Shown: piece after piece, positions 16,322-26,900 of the stretch
Layout of the letters: each line of letters opens with the position of its first letter
Numbering within the stretch: the first letter of the stretch is position 1
Assembly (NCBI RefSeq): GCF_018873765.1
Contig: NC_057920.1
Span: 15,327,307 to 15,391,306 of the forward strand
DNA: 64,000 bases
From: Telopea speciosissima
Taxonomy: Eukaryota; Streptophyta; Magnoliopsida; Proteales; Proteaceae
Reading direction: 5' to 3'
Made by a program: the position numbers and the translations under genes
Notes under the pieces: model-generated
Told to the model about the DNA's origin: nothing
Database searches by the model: none
The model's input: only the letters and a program-made list of their open reading frames with translations

Positions 16322-17289
16322 TAGATAAAGAGATTGTTGAATTGGTTAGTTAACTGTTAACTATATTTTGGTTTTTCAGTTGTGTTTAGTCTTCAGTGTG
16401 AGATGTAGATAGTAATGGAAGTTGGGTTATGAAATATACAGAGAATCACAGATTCTTCTTCTTCTTCTTCTAATTTTCTTAAGTTTAGGTGTTTTCTTGT
16501 TGCTTTGCTGCAAAATCATGTACTGTAATTGTGTGTTTAGAAATTGATTAGGGTTTTGACGAGTTTGCCTTGGCTTTCTAAGGCTATGTTTGGATGCCAA
16601 GAAAAGAAAAAATAAAATAAAATAAGATATTCAAAAGATTTTGAATTTGAGGAAAGAGGTAGACACATACATTGTGTCATCATGAATTGTGTTTTATTGT
16701 GTTTTTTAACTTTTCAAGAAGCTCATCCCCGCCACATAAAAGCAAGCAAAGTTTCTTTTCACTTTTAATGTGGAACTAAAACTCAAAGCTATATGTGCAC
16801 TACTTGTCCAATAGCTCTTGGGTTCAAGTCACTTAAAACACATTTCCAACAAAAACAAAACAAGTTTTATTTTTAGCCCATGTGTAGTTTTTGTCAAATA
16901 TTTGGTTCTTATTCGGGTGAGAGTGCCTGAAAGTTCCATTATGAAGTGTTTATTGATGCAGCTGATATGAGAAATGTTTTTTTTTTTTTAGATAGGTAAA
17001 AAGAAATGAAAAAAATATGGAAGAAAGGTTTTTTTTTTTTTTGGGGTAAACAAAGAACTTATCTTCTGTTTTTTTCTTCCTGATTTTCCAATAAAATTTT
17101 CAAGGTTATATCATTTAAAGCCCGTTTAGATTTAAACAGGCCCATAGCCCGGTTAAGACCCGATTATAGCTTGAATCCGACCAGGCCCAGCCCAATTATC
17201 TGAACGTGCGTCACAGTGTAGGCTTCAAGCTTGGTTAAGCCCGGTAGTTAGGCCCAACCAGTTGGTACCCCTAATTGTCAGATATTTTA
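16322..17289. other. non-coding stretch downstream of the 103-aa gene
   Basis: Likely includes the 3' UTR of the small gene (a cttcttcttcttctt tract is at about 16455). From about 17120 a GC-richer segment with aggcccatagcccgg and gaccaggcccagccc resembles the end of the hAT-type elements found elsewhere here. No gene seen. Confidence 0.4.
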
Positions 17290-17892
17290 TGTCGCCAAAG
17301 ACAAAAAATACCCCTTCTTTGATTTTTGTACACTGTGAAATAGAAATTTTGGAATAGGGGTAGTGTGGTTTCAATTTTGAAATTGAAATTAATTCTATGG
17401 GAAAGAGAATAGTACCTGGGCGCGAGAAATGACTGTCGCACCTCTGAAAAATCAAGTCTTTCCATGGGGGCTCAGTGGTAATTTCATGCACACCGCACGC
17501 ATCCAATTAGCGTTCTTTCTCCCTAATTTTATTTTTTCTCTTTAACAATCACATGGTTAATTTGATGAGCAAAGCAGTAATTTCATGTTAAAATAAAACA
17601 ATACCCTTCTTCTTATCCCAATTGTCTCAACACCACCCCTTCCCGACCCCACCCCACCCCCGCCCCTATGGTGGTGGGGAAGCGGGGAACAGGGGGTGGG
17701 GGTTGGGGAAGGAACAAAGGGAGGGGGAGACAGGGAGGGTGGGGTATGGCGGTGGTTTGTGTTGTAACAGGGGTTAGGGGTGGGTAGGATTGGGTTAGGC
17801 TGCAACAGGGGTGGGGCCTTAGGGTTTGCAGGAAGAAGAAGAAGAGGGGATGATCATGTGGGTCCTATTAGATTTTTATATTAAAAAAAGAG
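17290..17892. repeat. dispersed repeat H copy 1, interrupted by a family B MITE
   Basis: In reverse orientation this matches 22331-23220: the shared phrases include aacatgaaattact and aaattaaccatgtg, a G-rich middle, and fatty flanks such as caattttgaaattgaaa. The stretch 17399-17524 is absent from the other copy and is a family B MITE. No coding capacity recognised; element class unknown. Confidence 0.7.
17399..17524. mobile_element. MITE, family B copy 4, inserted in repeat H
   Basis: Left edge gggaaagagaatagtacctg; right edge tagcgttctttctccc; core gaaatgactgtcgcacc and catgggggctcagtgg. The other copy of repeat H is continuous here, which confirms it as an insertion. Confidence 0.7.
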
Positions 17893-18581
17893 CAAGAGTT
17901 CTCTGTGGGGGAGCGTGACTCCTACGCGCACAAAAGCATCATAGGGGTGGAATTTCTACCTTTCATTAGGGACGAGGCAATCATTTCGCCCCCCCCCCAC
18001 CGTAGTCTGTTTGGGTGCGGGTGATACATTCCCCAATAAGAAACTTTTGTCCTAAAAAAATAAAAATAAGTTATTTAAAAGGATAAAATTGAAAATAAAA
18101 AAATAATCCTTAAGCAAATTGACTTGGCAAATAAAGCATGAAGAATGAGCAAGTTTTTTTGAGCCAAGTTCATAAATGATGATGGGTCTTACCCCACCCT
18201 TTTCCAAGACCCTTTCTTGGCCGCAGGTAGCCCTTTCCTAGGGGCTCGCATTCTGGCACCAGGTCGCCCCTCCCAAGTAGCCAACCTCAAAGGACGAGTC
18301 AATGAAAACACCAATTGATACGATTGGAAGAACGCACCCTCATAAACCAGTCTACAAGGGCAGGGAACCCAATATTATATATGCCCACATCCAATCCCTT
18401 ATGGGACCGATGTGGGACTATTGTACATAACACCGAGGCTACCATTAACGTGGTGCAGATTTGCTGCCCGCATTTGCTTCGCGGCCACCATAAGCAAAGC
18501 ATGGCTGAATGGGTGTAATGATGATTTGCACATTAAGATTTTTTTTAAAAAAAATTCATTACAGAAGCCACTCATAAAGAA
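17893..18581. other. non-coding stretch with a diverged family B fragment
   Basis: The part up to about 17990 (ggggagcgtgactcctacgc, aggcaatcatttcgcc) resembles family B. The rest shows no recognised gene. Confidence 0.4.
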
Positions 18582-18676
18582 GCCCGTAAGGGCTGTGCAG
18601 CCATGAATGCACATAGCCGCAAGGACTGTGCAGCCATGAACGCACGTAGCCGCAAGGGCTGTGCAGCCATGAATGG
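18582..18676. repeat. short tandem repeat, about 37-bp unit, 2.5 copies
   Basis: The phrase gctgtgcagccatgaa recurs three times with the linker gcaagg or gtaagg. Local duplication, no known class. Confidence 0.75.
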
Positions 18677-18785
18677 ACTTTAGGGTACCCATAGGATGTT
18701 GCTAATCCTTTGAAATTCAAACATTACTTTAATCAACCATTATCTTGATCCCGTGGATCCCATAAAATAACAAAGCAATCAAAAC

Positions 18786-20639
18786 TAGGGGTGCCAATGG
18801 GTCGGGTTGGGCCGGGCCTGCCTAAACCCTGACCCTGACCCAACCCTGGCAGGGCCAAGAAACCCTCAACCCTGACCCGACCCTGCCAGGGTTTTCCCTA
18901 ACCCGGCCTAGCCCGTTAGGGTAGGGCAGGGTCGGGTTGGCCCTGATTGACCCTGACCTTGACTTTATTTATTTATTTATTTATTTTGGGAAATGATTTT
19001 TCTTATGCCTGTAATAATTTTTACTATGTCAAAGTTGATCAGATTGTAATTTTCTAGGATTTGTCAGCATTGCAAGTAAAATATTTTAACTTAATTTGAA
19101 GCAGTAAAAATGAACAGCTTATAAACAGTGCACTCAATGAATCTCGTTCGATTGTCCTATGGTCAATCTCGATAAGGCAACACCATGACCGATCAAAAAG
19201 CCAAGTAAGAGAAAGAAACAGGGCAATAAGCTCACAATACTCAAATTAAGATCATTAAAGCCTTAACCAATATAACATCTTATACAAATATAAAAAATTC
19301 AGAGTATAGAGTCTGAGTAGTTCATGCCGAAGATACCCAAGGCTAAGACCCACTCCAATCCACCTCTCTTGAAACCTTATGAAAGCAGGATTCATACTAC
19401 ATCATATCATTATTTAGTGTCGCATTAAGCTGACAAAAAACAGGGGAACCATCATCAATCTCATGACTATGTAACCATCACACTAACCCGAAGGTCGGGT
19501 TACTAAAAGCCACACAAAAAAATATTCAATAATGCAAAATAAAGAACGATATGAAGAAGGGTATTAGAAAAATAGAGGAAGAGTGTACGGAAAGGGAAGG
19601 GAGGGAACCATGGAAAAAAGAATGGGAATGGAAAGGAAATCTATTTGTATGGTAATGGATACAGAAAATGGGACACCTAAAACCTAAAACCTAAATCCGA
19701 TATAACCGACCAGAAATAGGTAGGGGATGATGAGACTTGACTCTTTGAGTCTTCAAATGGCGACACTTTGGCATTTTAGGTTTTTGATTGTTCTGTTAAG
19801 CTAATATAATGGAAGAAGAGTTGGGCTCACTGGGTCGAGTTACAGGCTCCAAGAGATGCTTTGATCCAAGAGCTAATATAATGGAAGAAGAGTTGGGCAC
19901 TTAGGCTCACAGATTTTATTTATTTATTTTTTTAATATTTTCTTAATACGAGAAAAAATTGGAGAGATATAAAGAGAAAATGTCATCGACATTACCTGAG
20001 CGAAATCAATCCGTCAATCACTTGCAGAAGCTGGTTGCGGCCGCTGCTATGGAAGAATTAGAAGTGTCGCTAGGAGTGAGGGAGAGCGGAGAGGTACAAC
20101 GCAAGCTGCTAGATTGCCACTATGAGTGAAGGAGAGGAAGGTCGCAGGTTGTTGCTTGCCTCCGAAAACTTTGGTCGTCGATTTTTGCCGTTGTGCATGT
20201 AGCTTTTGGTCAGCCTTCTCCTCCAAAGTCCAAACGAGAACGATTGATGAGGCTAATCCAGACATCACAGAGGGAACGAGATGGGGTTTGGAGACGGCGC
20301 ATGAAGGGAAAGAGATGGGGTGAGTGAAATGTGAATCGCTTTTAGGTTTTGAGTGTTTTTTTATTATTTTTTGTTAGGATAAAGAAGAATAAAATATATA
20401 TAAATATCTATATATCTATATATTGTATATATAAAAGTACATATATATACTTATAAACAATTCAGGGTCGGGCAGGGCAGGGTCGGGCTTAACCCGAGGC
20501 CTAAACCCGATCCGACCCGACCTTGCCAGGGTCAAGCTATTTCTAAACCCTGACCCGCCCTTCGGGCTGAAAAATCAAGGTCGGGTCCGGGCCGGGCTCA
20601 GGGTAGGTTCGGCCCGAGCTGACTTTATTGACACCCCTA
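18786..20639. mobile_element. non-autonomous hAT-type element, 1854 bp
   Basis: Begins taggggtgccaatggg and ends ttgacaccccta, an inverted terminus of hAT type. It is flanked by a perfect 8-bp target duplication, atcaaaac, at 18778-18785 and 20640-20647; 8 bp is the hAT signature. Long GC-rich subterminal regions are made of repeats of gggtcgggccggg and ccctgacccgacc. The middle is AT-rich, has no recognisable transposase and includes a local duplication (gctaatataatggaagaaga near 19799 and 19872). Smaller relatives lie at 37720-38256 and 44077-44571. Confidence 0.9.
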
Positions 20640-20647
20640 ATCAAAAC

Positions 20648-21299
20648 ACAAGGACCTTTTTGAAACTTAAAAAAAATAGAGGACCTTTTAATTCTAATAA
20701 TTCCTCACAAGTTTCTAAACGACACGAAAAACACATGCTGTGACTGTATTAGACACTATAGGACATATCGTTGTAGATGTCTTCCGGACTTGAACCTACA
20801 CTAGGTTTAATGGACCGCGCTACAAAGTACGGGTAGATTAAGACTCCTTGAATCTTTCCTCATTGGTGTAGTTGATCGACCCATCAACTATATCCCATAG
20901 GTCGACTTTTGAGCTACCCTCATATAACCACTTTGGACTTTTGAACCGATCATATCCCTTATCTTGAACTCATGAATGTTTTAGAGATCTTATTTATAAG
21001 TTCTCATCGACGGCGGTCACACCCCTACAATCACTTAGGTTAGTCCCCGGTGTGCACCATAAATAACACACCCCCACATATCCTAGGATTAGACTAATTA
21101 AGAGCTTTGTCGTTTAACCTTTTTCTTTGTGGTGGTACTACTTTCATCATCTATAGCCTAGAATAGATACTTATAAAAGTAGTAGTCCAGAACCGGTCAA
21201 CCGGTGACTTCGTTTGTTCCCCTTAAACCTAATTCAGACATTTAGCCTCTTTACATAGGTAGGGTGTTCGTCACATGACCTAAAGATTAGGTATTAACC
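20648..21299. other. unassigned stretch next to a Copia remnant
   Basis: No gene recognised. It adjoins the Copia pol remnant on the 3' side (reading the minus strand) and could be its 3' non-coding part or terminal repeat, but no second terminal repeat was found in the window to prove it. Confidence 0.35.
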
Positions 21300-22280
21300 C
21301 CATTCCTGTAGATGCACTACACAAGTTTTTGACAGACATAGGCTTTGTGAACTTGTCAGCTTTGTTACTTTATGACTTCACATAATTGATAGCTATCATT
21401 CCTTCATCTATGTACTATCTCACAAGATTGTGTCTTAGGCGTGTGTGCCTCCTTTTACCATTGTATATCTGGTTCTTAGCTAGATGCATAACCCCTTGGT
21501 TATCATAATATAGTGATACCGATGGCGTCGATTTTTGTCACAAAGGAATATTTGCCATTAAGTTTCTAAGCTATTCGACTTCCATTCCCATCTTTTCCAA
21601 GGTTATGAACTCAACTTGCATGGTAGAGTCCGTCCTACAAGATTGCTTTGTGGATTTCCATGAGATTGCACCGCCTACTAATGTAAATACATATCCACTA
21701 GTAGCTAAGGACTCGTTTGTATCCGAGATCTAATTTGCATCACAGTATCTTTCCAAAATCGCTGGTTTATCACTATAGTGTAAACTATAGTTTATATTAC
21801 CTTTTAGGTACCTTAGCAACCTATCAACCACGTTTCAATGTTCCTTATTTGGATTGTGAGTATGTTGACTTAACTTTCTTACCACAAGGGCAATATCTGG
21901 GCGTGTACAATTCATTAGATATGTGACTGAACCAATAATTTAAGCATATCTTTTTTGATTCACTGGTTCACCCATGTTTCTTTTCAAACATCTCATGTCA
22001 AAAGGTGTTTTAACCGCTGAAACTTCATGGTACTCATACCTTTTAAGTATGTTTTCTGCATAACGAGTTTGGGTTAATGAAATATGATTTTCTTGCTTGA
22101 TGATCTTGATTCCAAGGATCACATCGACCTCTCTTAAGTCCTTTGTGTCAAAACTCATCATCATAAGTTTCTTAGTTTGATTCACTATTTCTAAGTCCGT
22201 TCTCATTATAAGCATATCATCTACATATAGTAATATAAATATGACCCTACCACCATAGAATTTGCTATATCTATCCATGT
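21300..22280 (-). mobile_element. Copia-type retrotransposon remnant (reverse transcriptase and RNase H part)
   Basis: The minus strand shows the reverse-transcriptase motif YVDDM (near 22220) followed by typical Ty1/Copia sequence such as DVILGIKII, then the RNase H part with DNQGVMHLAKN-like sequence near 21480. It is a broken fossil fragment: the gag, protease and integrase parts and both terminal repeats are not seen. It appears old. Confidence 0.85.
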
Positions 22281-22330
22281 TTTATATATTAGGTTTTTAA
22301 TTGATTATTCAAATGTTTTCTATTTTCAAT

Positions 22331-23220
22331 TTTACTCTAATATAAAAACTTAATGGGACCTACATCACTTTCTCCTTTTCTTCTTTTTCCTCCGGCAACC
22401 TCAGAGGCCCCATCCCCTTCCGCAACCTAACTTGATCCCACCCACCCCTAATCTTTGCCACCCAACCCACTTCCACATCCCTCTCTCCCTATCTCCCCCT
22501 TCCTCTTTTCTAGTGGTGTCAATCGGTCGATTTGGGTTGAATCGGTTTCGGTGTAGGAATAGTGAAACCGAAACCAAACCAATAAGGAAAGTTTGGTTTC
22601 AAGTTTGGTTCAATTTGATTTCAGGTTTTCATCAGTTTCTTGTATCAGTTTGTTACTAGGACGACTTTGGTTTAAGCCCTGTTTAGGTTCGGCTTAACAT
22701 ACACATTTATATAAAACTATAGAAAAATACGATTTTAATGGGTTCCAGGTGTTATCGGTTTCTTATCGAAGTAGATCGGTTTGGTTTCGAGTTCTTTTGG
22801 TTTTTGATTTGGTTTAGGGGTCAGAATCCTTCAAACCGATGCAACATACAAAGACCTTGATTCGGATCAAGCTATTTTGGTTTGGTTTGGGTCGGTTTAC
22901 CCCCAGTTTGATCCTAACTTTGATACTCGTACTCTGCTCCTTTCCCAAACCCCACCCCCTTGCTTCCCCACCACCCACACCTCCAAGGGGTGGTGGCGGG
23001 GCGGGGCCGAGAATGGATGGTGGGGGTAAATACCAACATGATAAGAAGAAGGGTTGTTTTTTTATTTTTAACATGAAATTACTTGCTTTGTCCATCAAAT
23101 TAACCATGTGCTCATTAAAGAGTAAAATGAATTCAATTTTAATTTTAAAATTGAAACTACTCTCAACAGATTAATTTCTATTTTTCACAAAAATAATGTA
23201 AAAAAATCAAATAAAATAAT
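22331..23220. repeat. dispersed repeat H copy 2, interrupted by a hAT-like element
   Basis: Inverted relative to 17290-17892. Shared phrases include ataagaagaagggt, aacatgaaattactt, attaaccatgtg and a G-rich middle. The segment 22511-22931 is absent from copy 1. After 23126 the match continues through caattttaattttaaaattg, on the far side of the MITE that interrupts copy 1. Confidence 0.7.
22511..22931. mobile_element. hAT-like element, 421 bp, inserted in repeat H
   Basis: Left end tagtggtgtcaatcgg; right end tttgatactcgta, whose complement tacgagtatcaaa is the matching inverted terminus. Flanks ctcttttc (22503-22510) and ctctgctc (22932-22939) agree at 6 of 8 bases, fitting an old 8-bp target duplication. 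Inside are repeated cggttt and gtttggtttc phrases. No coding capacity. Confidence 0.7.
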
Positions 23221-23907
23221 TTCCAAATTAAAATCATCCCGTCAAATCAAAATAGAAATCGTACCAAATAATTTCTATTTTTATTTTCATTCACAGTGAG
23301 AGAAATTAATGATCAAAATATCGACCCGACCTCCTGTACAAAGTCGGTCGTGCCCCTGGCCCCCTGGGAGTCCGATCGGACCACAAAGGTCTTTCTTGCC
23401 TTTGGCGGCATAATATTTCTTGCAATTCCAAGTCCGAACTCCGGTCGATTGGTCCATTTGATAATATAGAACAGAAATCAATACCAAAAACGACATTTTC
23501 CCTGCCATCCCTTTTCGCGGTTTTCCCACTACTCCCCGGAAAATAATCACCTCATATGTTCGACCAAACGTCTACGTGAGCAGAAATCATGAAACCCTAG
23601 TTGTTCACGGCGACGACAAATCTGGATTGTTCGTGAACCAGTAAAAGAAGACTGGGCTCAACCTCTGAGCTAACAACAGCTATTGCAGTTGCCCCGTCTC
23701 TCATTACTAATTTGGTGGACGTCGCATAGCGTCAAAGCCACCTTCGCTCTACTCGAATTGGTAAATTCTGAGCATAACTGGCTTCTGCAACAGTTGCAAG
23801 CTATCACGTAGGTGTAGCAGAGGGAGAAATTTTAAACGATCCACTTCGCTTTGAGTCTTTTAGCTCTATCTTTCATCTGAGAAGTAGCGTCAAACTTCAG
23901 ATTAACG
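23221..23907. other. upstream region of the APRF1-like gene
   Basis: No separate gene seen. The last 300 bases before the ATG probably hold the promoter and 5' UTR, but I see no clear TATA box. Confidence 0.4.
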
Positions 23908-26900
23908 ATGGCAGGTGGTGATCTACCTGATTCTGCTTATTAATGCACATATACACCACTTAGAATTTTTTTGTCTCTGCTTCCAACATTTAATGTTGCG
24001 AGGGTTGAGGATTTTATTTAAATTCCTCGCTCCTGTTTTTGGCAGGGGGACAACCCGAAAGAGAAGATAAGGTATCGATGGAGCTAACCGAAGAAATCAT
24101 CCAAAGCATGGAAGTTGGTATGGCCTTTCGAGATTACGTGAGTTCCTTTGCTCTCTCGCTCTACCTCTCTCCCATCCTCATCTCACTTATTTGATCGATT
24201 GATGGATGACAACGATTCTTCTCGAATCATAAAAACCGAAAAAACACATACATAAATACCTGGGATTAGGGAAATCAGCTATATGTTGATTGGTTCTTTT
24301 ATGAATTCTGAATACCTAACTTTTTAGACGAAGAGTTCTGATTGAGAATTCAATATCCCTCTCTTAATTCTCATCTTGTTATGTCTATCTTTTTATCTGT
24401 TAAAATTTCAGCTGTATTTTACTTTCACTTGCAGAAGATTTAATGAGTTAGTATTGTATTACATTATGCTTTCTCTAATCTTTTATTTAAATATAAGCCC
24501 TTGCACCCTAACTGGACGCCTCTATGTACAGAATGGTAGAATTAGTTCAATGGATTTTCACAAGGCAACAAGTTATCTTGTGACAGCCAGTGATGATGAA
24601 TCAATTCGCCTTTATGATGTTTCCACAGCAAGGTATGCTTCTTTCTGACTTAATTCTTTAAAAAAAAAAATTGTGTTTGTACCTATACTCTCTAGACATT
24701 TCACTAGTTCAGGAAGAACATCCCAATAAAAGCTCATGATAGGAGGACCAAACTTCTCTTCTCTAATTGGAATAACTTTTCAAAACATTTGAATTCCAAT
24801 TTTATCATTTTGTATACAGAAACTCGAAATAAAAATGAAGCAAAAAAATAAAGAAAGAGAAAGGATGGAATATTCTCCCTTCCCTTTCTGTTTTTTCTTA
24901 TTCTCCAATTTCCTTTTCTTTCTTCTATCATTGATCAAGTCCTCAGTCTTCTAAAAATGATAAAGCACAGATCAATCACTGTTTTTCTGCTACGGAATCC
25001 TCTTAATTTTTCTATTCTAATCTGCTTTTCTTGAGTCTCGCTCTCTAGGAACTCGAAGTCGGACTAATTCATTCAGGTTGTTAGAGAAAGGCAGATGGGA
25101 TTTCACATAAGCTGAAATTGTGGCAATGTCATGCTGATATGGAAGACATTCCCATTGTTATTAGAGTGTCTGTAGCTCTATAGGCATTTTGGCTTCTTCT
25201 TTTTCTTTTAATTTTAGTAAAAGCTTATTTACAGCCATTTTGTTCAATATGATAAACAGCATATCAGAGGTCTTAGTATTAGGTTGAAAAACTGATTATA
25301 TGCCTTCAGCTTTTTCTGGAGTCTAAGAAATTATTTTTCCCTTGCTTCAAACTGTTATCCACGGAGTTGAGGATTTAATGACAAAATCTCTAATTAGAAT
25401 GGAGACGATGCCACTGCTTCCGAATTGAAGATTTTCTGTTCAATCTCTCTCATCTACTGTGTTCCACTTGAAGACTAAAACACGGGTCAAGGACATTCCA
25501 CTTTTGAATCATTGCTGTGTCATACATGTGTTATTCAGAAGTGCATGGATGTGCCCTCTTTTTTTTTGGGATTTAGGACCTAGTTTTTCTTAAGTACCTT
25601 ATGGTTAGTGATGTTTTCAACAGAAGAAACTTTCTGCCAACAAATTTTTAAATATCAAGGGTAACCTAGTTTAGATGATGACAAAAGGATGTGGTTCAGG
25701 ATTGCAGAAGGGATTCATAAGCAAAAAGTGCTAGAAACCCATTTCGAAGACCACGACACTTGGAAATTGATTGGATCACAATATGGACAAAACTGATAGA
25801 TGATAAGAGAAATTCAATATACGAAAACCAATAATCTGTTTAGGCCAAATTTATGGTTAGGTATAGAGAGTGACCACTGACCAGTACTATCAATATATGT
25901 ATAAATCTTGGAAATCGGAATTATCAGATGATAGATGAAACCTGGCTTGCTTGAGATTCAAGCTATAGTCAATAATTCTGAAATTCTAATTAGAAACCAA
26001 GATTTGATCTGATAAACCAATTAATTAAGATGTAAACAAAGTCCTGCTAATCAATTTGAAGAGAAAAAAAACTAAGATTCAGAAGGTATGTAATTAGAAC
26101 TAACCAATCAATATAAGGATTGGAAGGGAGGGATAAAAAGTATGAAAGAAACAATAGGAGAAGAAGATGAATATGATGAAGGAATAATGGAAATATATCA
26201 CCTTGTTGCAGAGGTGAACCAGAACTGAAAAATAAAAAAGAGTATGTAATCAGACAGACAGCTCACCAGTCACATGTCCACAGCGCAGCAGATGCAACTT
26301 TAGAAAAAAAATATTCATTTTTCTATCCAATAAAATCAAATGAATAAATGGGGAAATCACTATTGATTCTAACAATTGATTGCAGAGTTGATCATTTGGA
26401 CCTTTCAATTCATAGATGTGGATCTTGGACCTTTGAATGAGGATATTCCTGAACCTCATGAAGAAAAAGGATAGTGACTTAGATGAATCTTACATATAAA
26501 TTGACTCTCCAAAAGACAAATTTCGACCCACATAGGGACTCCTATTCACAAACTTAAATTGATTAACATATTCAAAAACTAAACTGGACTCAAAACTACT
26601 CTGCCCCCAGCCTTAGAAGTCCCTTAACTCCCTTACATTGACTCAAACTAAATAACTCTTTCTAAGTAGTACCTATCGACGATACATGGGGCCCACATAA
26701 ATTTCATTTCCTAAAAGATTAAACTACCCTTGGACTGTTGCCAGCCCCTGTTAGACCCAAAATACGGGCCTGCAGCCTGTGTTCTTGGCCTGGTTTCTCT
26801 TCAGCATGGGCCTCCAAACAATGTTCTTGCCTATCCATTCATGTGGGGGCCTCTGCTGCTGAATCAAAATCTGCAATTTTCTTTGGTCACCTGGATAGGA

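Noticed and set aside
19676-19698. Short run of aacctaaa units resembling telomere repeats
   Set aside because: Only about three imperfect units inside a hAT element; too short for an interstitial telomere.
20796-20850. tRNA-like B box (ggttcaagtcc on the minus strand)
   Set aside because: No matching A box or cloverleaf; it lies next to the Copia remnant and is probably chance.
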